A stretch of 64,000 nucleotides of DNA, from NCBI RefSeq assembly GCF_030272615.1, contig NC_081414.1:769666653-769730652 (forward strand), given 5' to 3'. Shown here piece by piece: positions 54,536 to 64,000 of this stretch (positions within the stretch are counted from its first letter, which is position 1; every line of letters begins with the position of its first letter). Below the pieces are notes generated by a model. The model had not been told where the DNA came from. It was given only the letters and a program-made list of their open reading frames with translations, and made no database searches. The position numbers were made by a program, and so were the translations under genes. Source of the stretch: Cryptomeria japonica. Its lineage: Eukaryota > Streptophyta > Pinopsida > Cupressales > Cupressaceae.

Positions 54536-55699
54536 TGATGAATACTAAGAAGGGGGGGTGAATTAGTATTCCCAAAAATACTGAACTCAAACACTTAAAC
54601 AATTTAGCAGTTAACCGGTATAACAGATTTACTAACAAACCAGTTAAGACAAATGCAAACCAAATAGAAAATAAAGCATTCACCCACAAGAGCACTATCA
54701 CCATAAAACAAGAGATTTTGACGTGGAAACCCAAATGGGAAAAACCACGGTGAGATGAAACTCACAATTAACTATCTGTAGAATAGTAGCCAGGCCAGTT
54801 AAGGTCATACAATGTTCTTCACCAGAATAGATCCTGTTAGGAATCTAGATCTCTGTTAGGAGATAAGTCCTGTTAAAGACTACCTTGTGAAAGGATTTCA
54901 AATCCACAGTTGTGAACCACCTTGTTAGAGGATTTACAAAGGATTTGCCAAGCCTACCCAGTTAAGGGTTTCAGACTTGTCAAAGATGTGAGTAATCAAC
55001 AAGTGAGTGATCTAGATACTAGCACAATATGCTTGTTTAGATCCTTGATAGCTCATTCTTAATGCACATTTAGCATTATTTCAGTCTTCAGTATCTCCAC
55101 ACTCTGTTTCTTCACACATACCTAATATTCTCTTCTGTATTTGCACATACAAAAACCTCATGCACTTCTAAAACCCTATTTTGTAAAATGCTAGACATGA
55201 TGTCCTTATAAAGGAATCTGATTTCATGTCAGTCTAATAGGATTACATTGCAAGTTCCTAGGTTCAGTGCATCTACACATTTGGTAACATGACACAAAAT
55301 CACTGCCAAAGTATTAATGGATGATAACTCATCATAGAAATACCGGTTGGTAACTCATCACAGAGTAATACTAGTTTATACATTTAATCGATTACCGGTT
55401 CATACATTTTACCAATTACTGGTTTGTCAAAATGAAGACTGGGAAAAATGATAACTGCCACTTTATTCCTTCATTCTTCTTGAGATCCTCGAACTGCTCG
55501 AGGTCTTCATATCGCTTGGGTCATCATACTACTTGAGATCGGTAAACACTTTCTGCAAAACACCGATAGTCTAAAGACTATAATACATAATATCGGTTGG
55601 AACAAATACCGGTTGAGCATAACTCATACATACAAAGAGTGATCTCAAAGCAAGTGTGTGTCCATCAATGACAATCACAACATCATCAAAATTCCAACA
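54536..55699 (-). repeat. 5' LTR of C4
   Basis: 1,164 bp, TGATGAATACTAAG...ATTCCAACA on the plus strand, close to 48179-49326. ACGTGGAAACCC...GGGAAAAACC block at 54721-54746. Confidence 0.92.
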
Positions 55700-55704
55700 C
55701 ATAC

Positions 55705-55796
55705 ACGTCATTTGTATTTTTCCCTAAGGTTATGCACCTTAGTTCTACATGTCCTCTCAAGAGAAGGGTGTTCAAGAGGCAACATTGTAACAGATT
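55705..55796. other. 92-bp spacer between C4 and G4
   Basis: Short sequence with no LTR ends or gene. AGATT at 55792-55796 is the left target sequence of G4, but the matching right copy lies outside the window or is lost. Confidence 0.5.
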
Positions 55797-57064
55797 TGTA
55801 GTGTCATACATTGTACACCCTTTACTGGGTGGTACAATTCCACGCTTAGGTTAGCACCCGCCTTAGTATGTTTGCATTTTGCATTTCAAAATTCCTTTTA
55901 AGCATTTAATTAATTAATTTAATTAAATCTAAAGTCTTCTTTCATCTCTCTACACATCATAAAATTGGGCCCTTTTACATTACATGTGCCCCTTTTATTT
56001 TATTTTATTCTCTCAATAAATTATTTCATCAAATACCCTAATTATGTCCTATTTCGACCTTCAAGGCCTAATTTCTCATATCTAGACATATCAAATTCTC
56101 ATATTTCTCTAAAATCACAATACCTTGCTTCCTCAAAAATTTGGCAAAAGGTTAGTTGAATCGTGTGTTCAAACCAAGTAGCTACCTACTTGGTCTTGAC
56201 TTTTTTTTTCTCGAATTTTGTGAGCATGCTTTGGCAGTTTTTTAAGATTCAAATCCAAGAGATTGGTTTCTATTTACATTTACAAGAATTTAGGGTTTGC
56301 TCTCCAAAGCGTAGGGTAGAACTCTATATTCTTTATTACTCTTATTTAGGATCTTGCATACACACAAGATTCTTGCACACACATTTTTAGTACATTATCG
56401 ACTATTTGTGGAGGTGGAAACCACCAAAATAAGGGGTTTGACTAAAGAAAAACCCTATATAGCCATCTAGACACCATTTTTCAAGTTGTAGTTGCAGATA
56501 CAAAATTTTGACGGATGCACAATTTTTAGGACCGACGGAAGACACATATACAGTCTGAGTGCTAGAATTTGATCTCAGATTATAGAGACTAGGGCATGGT
56601 GCCCTAGTCCCTAGGGTTCTATAACTTTCTATGCTAGATCTGCATCTCAGACCCTTAGGACCTCAGATCCAGAGTTTCAAATTTTTGTCAGTACAGGGAC
56701 CAAGGCACCCAATGCCCTGGTCCTGCCCAATCTGCATCATAATTCAGCAATAGGTGCACCTTTGAGTCCATTTTTCAGTCCTGCTTTTAGTATCTCAGTT
56801 TTAGTTTAGATAGAATCTGCATTTTTTAGTTTGTGTGTCCTTCATTCCTCATCTCCTAGCATATTTGATTGTGGCATCATATTTTGCATATCTACTCTTC
56901 ATTATAACAAAGGAATAGAAACCCTAAGAGATATTCCTTGACTCTCTCTTCCCTAGAAGAAGTAGTCACAGTGAGATATCTTCGTAGGCTCTTTCGTATT
57001 CCACTGTGTGTACATGAGAGTGAGATTAGGTCTTAGTTACTTGGTTCCATTTTTATGCACCACA
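55797..57064 (+). repeat. 5' LTR of G4 with strong hairpins
   Basis: 1,268 bp. Two GC-rich inverted repeats interrupt AT-rich sequence: GACTAGGGCA/TGCCCTAGTC with a 3-base loop (56587-56609), and GGACCAAGGCA/TGCCCTGGTCC with a 5-base loop and one mismatch (56697-56723). The AGGGCA...TGCCCT design is the same as in the G2 LTR hairpins. Confidence 0.85.
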
Positions 57065-57233
57065 TTTTGGTGAACCCGATGTGAATCCCACATTCTTTAA
57101 ATTTGCATTTCCTAGTTAGATCTAGTTATTGCATCTTTCTTTTCATTCAAAAACATAATTTTTTTTTTTAAAAGGAGTACATTGTATGCATTGTGTGTTT
57201 TAAATTTTGTATGCATTCTCCATTTCAAAAAAT
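57065..57233 (+). other. Primer-binding region and short leader of G4
   Basis: TTTTGGTGAACCCGATGTG directly follows the LTR and matches the G2 motif with one difference. The remaining 150 bp are AT-rich. Confidence 0.7.
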
Positions 57234-57906
57234 GTCGGATCTTTATTTGTAATATTTTCATTCCTTTGATAATGCATTTTCTTATGACGATTATGAGTTT
57301 AGTAAGGAAGAACTAGATGAGGATTTTGACGTGTTTCTATACCCTAGACCATCTAAACGTAGATTTTGCCAAAAACTAATCAACCTTGCTACTATGCCAT
57401 TTCATAATGATGAGAAAGATAAGTTGAATAGTTCTTCTCATGAATACATTCTTATCACCTCATCCTCTAAATCTAGTAACATGGTAGTTTATAACAATCC
57501 CCTTTATGAGGACCTAGCCCCTTTTGAATCTAAAGATAAGCCATTTAATAGATATGATCATGCTATGTTGGATGATGCTCTTGATGATTTTATGTCTTTT
57601 CTAACCTCTTCAAACAAAGATCACACATCTACAAGATTAATTAACATGATAAATGTGAATGAACATAGAAAACCTCTTTTTGTGGTTTAAGGTGCTTGCC
57701 CTTCTTCAACATCACAACCTCTTAACAAGCCTCTCTTTATGGTTCAAGGTGTCTATTGTAATGATCCTTTTTGCACTCCTAGAAAACCCATTATCACTAT
57801 GCAAGGAGGATATCCCACTAAGAATCCTTATGGGTATGCTAAACAAATAACTAGAGAGAGTTATCACTTGGTTACTCATACCTATAACACAAGAAACAAT
57901 AGGCAA
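57234..57906 (+). pseudogene. N-terminal region of G4 protein, no gag domain seen
   Basis: ATG 57234 (MSDLYL) with an early stop, then FDNAFSYDDYEFSKEELDED and 57331-57690, acidic and Ser/Asn-rich. It continues through a TAA (57688) into KPLFMVQGVYCND, KPIITMQGGYPTK and YNTRNNRQ, the three-part segment also seen in G2 (38270-38560). No capsid domain or zinc knuckle is visible. The frame stops at the insertion at 57907. Confidence 0.65.
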
Positions 57907-58195
57907 TGAAGCAGTCATCGACAAGGAGGGACCTTAGGGAGATCAGTCCGTACCGGTCAGCGAGAGTAAACACAATGGAAACACACAGATATGATGGAGG
58001 CAATGCAGAACAGATAGTTTTATTGCATAAAATTTGATTACATTCAACCAACAACAACTGGATTACAACATACCAACACACAGGCTTGGTAGAATAGGTC
58101 ACACCAGGACCTTGAATCGAAAAGAACTATCTTCTAAGCATAGTCTATCTATCTGATACTTCTTGATTCTCTAATTGATTACATTCTAAAGCATG

Positions 58196-58244
<49 letters not shown>

Positions 58245-58708
58245 CCAAAGGACCTAGTTAGCCCAAAAGGGATCAAAACCCAAAGAACAAGACCTAACGT
58301 GCAAAATGAACAAGGTCGGCCTCTGCTAAGAGATTCCTCTAGAAAATACAAAGGATGAAACATAGAAGGTTGGCCACATGCCAAGAAACATAGAGATAAG
58401 TGCCCAAGGCTATGCAATCTTTGGAATGGGTTCTAGTAGATCACCAGAATAGGTCTCAAGCAATTGGTAACAAGAAATTGTCAAGGAAAATCCGGTAGCG
58501 ATATCTTGCCAAAAAGTGATCCAAAAGAGATGAGGTTTGAAAGAAAGAAATATGATCAAGTGTTCAAGTAGAATCCAACTCCACAGGAACTGGTGAGCCA
58601 AAAATGGGACACACAGAAAGGAAAATTGAAACTGCAAACAAAAAACAAAACAAAAAAGAAAATATTTTTGTTTGATGCAAGATTGCTGTAAACCAGGGAT
58701 GCTCCTAC
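57907..58708 (+). mobile_element. Unclassified 0.8 kb insertion in G4
   Basis: G2 runs directly from YNTRNNRQ into the following Pro-rich stretch, whereas G4 has about 800 extra bp here. The flanks AATAGGCAA (57898-57906) and ATTAGGAAA (58709-58717) match at 7 of 9 positions and look like a decayed 9-bp target duplication, as made by Mutator-like elements. No clear terminal inverted repeats were found. Inside is (AT)n at 58201-58240. Short open frames (58145-58637 minus) have no domain. Class uncertain. Confidence 0.5.
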
Positions 58709-58718
58709 ATTAGGAAAT

Positions 58719-60156
58719 CTAATCCTCCTCTTTTTATTTCAACTTCACTTCCTAATCCTCAACCCATTCCTCTTCAAGCACCTCGTATCTCACAAGCTCT
58801 TTGTAAGGAGTATGATCTCATTGAACAACTCAAGGCCACTCCTGCCAAGATCTCCCTTTGGGATCTTATTCAAACCTCTTCAACATATCATGGAATGTTA
58901 CAAGTTATCTTAAAAACCTTGAATGTCCCACCAACATTGACATCCAACAACATGGATTCCTTTATTAACTCTATGATGACACCTAAAGCTCAAACTGTGT
59001 TTACCTAAGATGAGTTACCTCCTCGTGAAGTAAAACACCAATATGATCCTCTTAAGATTGTTGTTCTTATCAATGGAAATTCTATAAGATAGACCCTTGT
59101 GGATAATGGATCTAGCCTTAATGTTTGTAGTGTTAACTTGTTGCATAAGATCAACATGGACACTTCTCCCATCAAACCTGATTCTCTTACTATTTGTGGC
59201 TTTGATAATGTGTCTAGATCTTCATTCGGTATCATAACCTTGCTCGTTAAGGTAGGCTGATTACCTTATCTACACCTATTCATGTAATGCTCGATAATTT
59301 GACCTAGAATTTTGTTGTTAGGAAGACCTTGGATTCATAACATGCAAGTTGTCCCTTCTACTTTGCATAATAAAGTCAAGTTTATTTATAACAAGAAGAT
59401 GTATACCTTGTTTTCCGATACCAATCTCCAAGCTTGTTTACAAACATCTGGTTATAAGTCTTCCTCTACTAGTTCCTCTCCAACTACTTCTGAAGTCCCT
59501 TCCAACATGCCTTCTCCTCCTAGTACTTCCTTTTCTTCCAATACTTTGAGTCCTTCTAGTGATCTTGAGAGTCTTGAAAAGGATTCTCCTAAATTTGAAT
59601 CTCCTCCCGATGATGATTGGGGATCTTTAGACTTTAACCCTACCTTTGTGGGAGAATATAAAATCCCTTTGAGAGAATCTAAGGTCAAAAAAGAAGGATG
59701 AGGATGAACCTAAAAAGTAACCCACTTTTTCTAAACCGTTAAGTAACAACTTTGTGGCTACTTCCAATTCTATACCTTCACCTACTTCCACTCCAATTGA
59801 TTTTGACATTCAAATTAATGAAAATCCTTCTTCCCTTATTGAAATGGCTAACCTCTATGGTCCTAGTTTCCATATCTTAGCTAAGAGTGGATATAATGAC
59901 AATGGTTGTGGTGCTCAAGAATAGGGAATAAAGGTTCCTATAGAAAGTAACTTTCATGAGACATCCTTTGGACTTGGATACAATCCCCTAAAACCCACCA
60001 AAGACCATAGGAGACCATCTATTAGTGTTAATGTTATTTCCTTCTCTTCTAAACCTCTTTCATCAAAATATCTTGATTATATTAAATCTGATTCTAGTGT
60101 CTTCACTTTGGATATCTTTTCTACTGACGATCCCTTGGTTGAGTTCCTAGGAGCTT
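58719..60156 (+). pseudogene. pol: Retropepsin and G-patch-like region of G4
   Basis: ICKEYDL-type segment then IEQLKATPAKISLWDL (about 58830), KHQYDPLKIVVLI, a stop, and TLVDNGSSLNVCS (about 59095-59135), the protease active site with Asp-Asn-Gly as in G2. After frame changes, LLGRPWIHNMQVVPSTLH (59315), a Ser/Pro linker, DDDWGSLDFNPTFVGEYKIP, then MANLYGPSFHILAKSGYNDN and GIKVPIE (about 59850-59945), a G-patch-like motif with a TAG inside. At least two frameshifts. Confidence 0.82.
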
Positions 60157-61618
60157 ATGATAGTATTCCTCATTACCATCATAACCATAGATATAAAGAT
60201 GGACCCTTGCGATGAAGATAAAATTATGAAGATAGGGAAGTGCCTAACTAATGAAGAACAAAAGGAATATTTTGACTTACTACATGAATTCCCTAAAATA
60301 TTTGCTTGGATATACTCTAACATGCCTAACATTAATCCTAATATTTTCACTCATAATATTGTCCTAATTCTCAATGCTAAACCTGTGAAGCAGAAGATTA
60401 GAAAAATGAACCCTAAAATACTTTGTTTGTCAAAGCTGAAATCGAGAAATTATTAGATGCAAGATTCATTTTCCCTATTAATTACTCTCCTTGTATTTCA
60501 AATATTGTTGCTATGGATAAACCTGATAACAAAATTAGGATGTGTACCAATTTTTGAGATCTTAATAAGGCTTCCTTAAAGCATGATTTTCTGCTTCCCA
60601 ACATTGACATGGTAGTAGATTATATTGCTGGACATGCCTTGTTGTTCTTTATGGATGGTTTCTTGGGATATAATCAAGTCTTTATTAATCCTCAAGATCA
60701 ATTTAAAAATTCTTTCACTACCCCTTGGGGCATGTTCTATTGGGTTATGATGCCTTATGGATTGAAAAACATAGGCGCTACCTACCAACGTTCTTTGACT
60801 CTTATCTTTCATGATTACATGCATAAAATCCTAGAAGAGTACATTGATGCCATGTTAGCTAAATCCATACTTTGCCAAGACCATGTTAAGATCCTTCGCC
60901 AAGTCTTTGAAATAATTCATAAATACAACACGCGCTTGAACCCTCGAAAGTGTGTTTTTGGTGTGGATAGTGGTAAAATGTTAGGGTTCATAGTCTCACA
61001 TTGTGTTATTGAGGTGGATATGAAAAAAATAGATTCTATAGTTAACATGCCTCCTCCTAAAAATATTTCTCAATTGAGAAGTTTGCAAGGAAAGATACTA
61101 GCTATTCGTAGGTTCATGCCACAACTTGTAGATTAGATGTTCCCTTTTACTCAATCGCTCAAGAAAAACACCATCTTTCAATGGAATGAAGATTTTCACC
61201 AAGCCTTTGAGGATTTAAAGTCTTATTTGGCCAACTCTCCTGTCTTGCAACCTACTGATCCCACTAAACCATTTCTTCTATACATAACTGCTTCTTCTCA
61301 CGCTCTTGCAGCCTTATTGGCACAACATAATAGCAATAGTAAATAATGCCTAGTTTATTGCTTAAGCCGCACTTTACTCGAATATGAAGTCTGGTATATT
61401 GCAATAGAATGACAATGTCTTGCTCTTGTTTTTGCAATGCAGAAGTTGAGGCATTACCTTTTGAATGTTGAGGTTCTTATTATCATTAAATTTGATCCTT
61501 TGAGGTTCTTATTTTCTAAGATAGACCTTCAGAACGCCTAGCAAAGTGGGTTATGATGTTGACTGAATTTGACCTTAAATTTATCTCTCAAAAAGAAATT
61601 AAAGGACAAGCATTGACT
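60157..61618 (+). pseudogene. pol: Reverse transcriptase and first RNase H of G4
   Basis: Upstream part 60157-60456 (LTNEEQKEYFDLLHEFPKIF, MPNINPNIFTHNI) precedes, after a frameshift, IEKLLDARFIFPINYSPCIS, CTNF-stop-DLNKASLKHDFLLPNID, FMDGFLGYNQVFINPQDQ (first catalytic Asp) and FYWVMMPYGLKNIGATYQR. The catalytic pair position reads YIDAMLAKS, so the second Asp is Ala. RKCVFGVDSGKMLGFIVS and the tether to FLLYITASSHALAALLAQ (RNase H start) follow, then EVWYIAIE-stop-QCLALVFAMQKLRHYLL. Inactive as read. Confidence 0.87.
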
Positions 61619-62195
61619 GACCACTTAGTTGATGCTCCTTCACCTCTCACATTACCTAATCCAGAATCCTTTCCTGACAAGTTTGTTCTTCCTATTGAGA
61701 CTGAAAAAACTTAGGTGTTGTATTTCAATGGCTCTAGGTGTTGTACAGGTTCAGGGGGAGGTGTTGTTCTATTTCCCCCTAATAAAAAACCTATTCCCTT
61801 ATCTTACTGTCTTAACTTCTTATGTACCAATAACATTGCCAAGTATGAAACCCTTATAGTTGGTCTTAGAGTGGCTTTTGTAGGCATATACATATCTACG
61901 GTGACTCTCAATTGATCATTAGACAAGTTATAGGAGTTTATCAGGCTAAACAAGACAAATTATCACAATATCAAGATTGGGCCTTATCCTTGTTAGAAAA
62001 AATTGATTCCTATACCATGGAGCCCATCCCTCAGAAGGATAATCGACATGTCAATCCAATGGCTTGTGATGCTTCTCTTGTATCCTTAGAGGACTCTGCG
62101 GTAGACCTTAATTTTGTTATTCATAAACTTTCTTCTCGAGCTATTGTAGGTAATCTTAGTGATGTGGATTATTGCTATAACATAGATTCTGACAA
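61619..62195 (+). pseudogene. pol: Second (archaeal-type) RNase H of G4
   Basis: After the first RNase H and a spacer (DAPSPLTLPNPESFP) comes LYFNGSRCCTGSGGGVVLFP, PLSYCLNFLCTNNIAKYETL and IVGLRVAFVG; a frameshift then gives LIIRQVIGVYQAKQDKLSQY. The usual YFDGS is YFNGS, so the first acidic residue is lost. A second RNase H downstream of the standard one marks the Tat group of plant gypsy elements. Confidence 0.82.
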
Positions 62196-63442
62196 ATGGT
62201 ACTCACATTAAGATATTTGATTGAGGGTAAATTTCTAGATTCCACAAGTAAAAATGATAGAGAGAGGATTTGTAAGTTAGCCACAAGATACATTATCCTT
62301 TCTAACGTCCTTTATAGGAGAGGTTATAATGGTCTACTTCTTTGCTGTCTCGACAAAAAAAAAATCCTGATTGCTCTCGAGGAGGCACATTCAAGTGCTT
62401 GTGTGGGGTATTTTGGGGGTAAAACCTTAGTCGAAAGGTTGCTCTGAATGGGATATTATTGAAAAACCATGGAGAAATATTTCTTTGCATTTGTTAAGAA
62501 GTGTCACTAGTGTCAGCAACACAACAATTTGATTCATGCTCATGGATAAGAACTTAAGTCACAAGTGGCCTCTTGGCCCTTTTCAATGTGGGGTTTAGAT
62601 CTTATTGGAAAAATTTCTCTTCCTTCATCCCAAGGTCATACTTTCATTATAACTACTACAAATTATTTTACAAAGTGGGTAGAAGCATTTCCTCTTCAAT
62701 CCACTACTGCTAAAGTAATTTGTCAATTCATCTTAGATAACATTATTAATCAATTTGGAATTCCTTCCACTTTGGTTTTTGACAATGGGACTTCATTCAA
62801 GAAAAAATATGTGAAGAAATTTCTCAGGAAATACCATATTCAACATCACTTTTCCACACCCTATTATCCTCAATCTAATGGCCAAGCTGAGTCCTCTAAC
62901 AAAATCCTTGAACAAATTCTTCATATGACTATAAGAAAATATGGTAAGGATTGCACACCTAGTTGACCTGTACCCTGTGGGCCTATCAAAAAAGTATGTG
63001 CATAGCTATGGGTACTACCTATACAATCCTGTTTATGGTGCTGACGCTATTATGCCTTTAGAGTTAGAGATTCTGTCGTTAAAAATTTCTCTTAAGGGTA
63101 TAGTTGACAATGATTTTTATCGAGAACAATGCCTTCAACAACTTGAAATGCTTGATGAACAGTGGATAAATACTCTTGAGCATATCCAAGCGTATCATAA
63201 ATCCTTGTAGTGAAGTTACAATGATAAGGTTATTTGGAGTTCCTTCTCAGTGGGTGACCTTGTGCTCTATGAGAATCAGTGTAAGGTTAATGCCTTACTT
63301 GAAGAAAGAGGAAAATTTAGCCCAAATTTTCTTGGACCATATATCATCACTGAATTCTATAGGCTAGGTTCCTAGAAAATACTAGAAGGTGCGCCACTTA
63401 AGGATCCCATAAATGCTATGCATCTTCATAGATATTATGCTT
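62196..63442 (+). pseudogene. pol: Integrase of G4
   Basis: RYIILSNVLYRRGYNGLLL and HSSACVGYFGGKT...KKCH-stop-CQQHN form the HHCC zinc region. GLDLIGKISLPSSQGHTFII holds the first Asp, LVFDNGTSF the second and NGQAESSNKILEQ the Glu. All three DDE residues are present. A frameshift near 62960 moves the tail to other frames, where PLELEI-type sequence, NFSPNFLGPYIITE-like GPY motif (about 63315-63355) and MHLHRYYA-stop (63442) can be read. No chromodomain is seen. Confidence 0.82.
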
Positions 63443-64000
63443 AATCTTTTCCTTCCTTTTATTTTCCTTTCTTCTCTTTTTCCCAAAATTGTATGATATG
63501 GTAGAATGTCTTCATTAGAGCATGTAGTATTAAATTATTAACATGTGATCTATATTCCTTCATTCTTGACAAACATGTTTTAAATTTCTTGGTTGTCTTG
63601 AAATCATTATGTAAATTTTTAGGAATTTACATTCTTATGTGCTAGTTTATCCTACAATTTTCTTTATGTATTTTAGGATACATCATGTTGTGTTTAATTA
63701 AAACCCTTAATTAGATCACATTAGTTATGTAATCCCTAACTTAAACACATTTATTTACATCATCAATGTTGTATTTAATTAAATAATTAGTTGTTTAATT
63801 AGATCACACATGTATCATTTTAATAATGAGGTATTGATAAATCAATCACATGAGAATTAGATTAGACATACATGCACATTTCCAAATTTGTTACTTTTAA
63901 TCAAAGAAATATATACATTCATTATTTTTGCAAATTAAAAGAACACATTTGAGGCTAAGCTCATCATCATCATATATATATATATATATATAAAGTTTTA
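63443..64000 (+). other. Start of the 3' noncoding region of G4
   Basis: AT-rich sequence with TTAATTAAA-type words and an (AT)n run at 63971-63991. No purine tract or LTR start is reached, consistent with the long 3' regions of G1 (3.3 kb) and G2 (1.8 kb). Confidence 0.55.

Larger units (their letters stand above)
48179..55699 (-). mobile_element. C4: complete copia-type LTR element with ORF1 and ORF2, no pol, CATAC target duplication
   Basis: LTRs at 48179-49326 and 54536-55699; CATAC directly flanks both ends (48174-48178 and 55700-55704). The minus-strand order is 5' LTR, initiator-methionine primer site (TGGTATCAGAGC, 54533-54522), ORF1 (coiled coil and zinc knuckles), ORF2 (about 1,050 codons), purine tract with the GGGGGAGAT core, 3' LTR. 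All structural signals for reverse transcription are present, but there is no protease, integrase, reverse transcriptase or RNase H anywhere in the 5.2 kb interior. It therefore moved with enzymes supplied in trans. C2 is a diverged relative. Confidence 0.92.
55797..64000 (+). mobile_element. Gypsy retrotransposon G4, plus strand, 3' end outside the window
   Basis: The 5' LTR 55797-57064 starts TGTAGTGTCATACATTGTAC and shares TGGGTGGTACAATT and TAGCACCCGCCTT with the G2 LTR. It ends ACCACA, followed by primer region TTTTGGTGAACCCGATGTG. The order inside is N-terminal region, protease, G-patch-like motif, reverse transcriptase, RNase H, second RNase H, integrase, ending MHLHRYYA at 63442. Two RNase H modules point to the Tat lineage (established feature of that group). 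No 3' LTR is seen before 64000. The coding region is heavily decayed and interrupted by an insertion at 57907-58708. Confidence 0.88.

Overview
This window is plant nuclear DNA made almost entirely of LTR retrotransposons. I found no host protein gene, no rRNA or tRNA gene and no CRISPR array. The elements belong to the plant Ty1/copia type (initiator-methionine tRNA primer site TGGTATCAGAGC, purine tract of the GGGGGAGAT kind) and the plant Ty3/gypsy type (LTRs starting TGTAG, protease with a downstream G-patch-like motif, two RNase H modules in one copy). Such deep nesting with no genes fits a large seed-plant genome, possibly a gymnosperm; the species is inference.

Layout. 1-1301 is the right-hand part of a gypsy-like LTR. 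1302-4584 is AT-rich with no supported gene. 4590-10618 is copia element C1 (minus strand, target duplication AATCC). 10619-12890 holds faint LTR debris. 12890-13343 is a pyrimidine-rich tract ending in (AT)n. 13349-46961 is a nested stack that splits this tract: gypsy G1 (13349-25092, plus, TATAT), copia C2 (25098-30810, plus) and copia C3 (30817-46961, minus, ATATA), with gypsy G2 (33152-41777, minus, TTACC) inside C3. The pyrimidine-rich tract resumes at 46967-47400. 48179-55699 is copia-type C4 (minus, CATAC). 55797 to the window end is gypsy G4 (plus), whose 3' LTR lies outside the window or is lost.

Functional reading. C1 and C3 keep recognisable gag, integrase, reverse transcriptase and RNase H, all broken by stops, frameshifts, deletions or local duplications. 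G4 keeps protease, reverse transcriptase, two RNase H modules and integrase, but shows no gag I can recognise, and its second catalytic Asp of reverse transcriptase is Ala. G1 has gag, protease and the integrase tail in one frame, with the reverse transcriptase to integrase core missing, and carries an antisense plant-mobile-domain fragment. G2 has only a protease/G-patch protein.

Most notable: (1) C2 and C4 are two diverged members of an LTR family encoding a coiled-coil/four-zinc-knuckle ORF1 and a large ORF2 of about 1,050-1,080 codons that I do not recognise, with no pol at all. (2) The 3' noncoding region of G1 carries two sets of small hairpins whose stems change in compensating pairs between copies while loops or flanks stay constant. 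(3) The LTRs of G2 and G4 carry GC-rich hairpins of one design. These are read by eye and need structure and homology tests.
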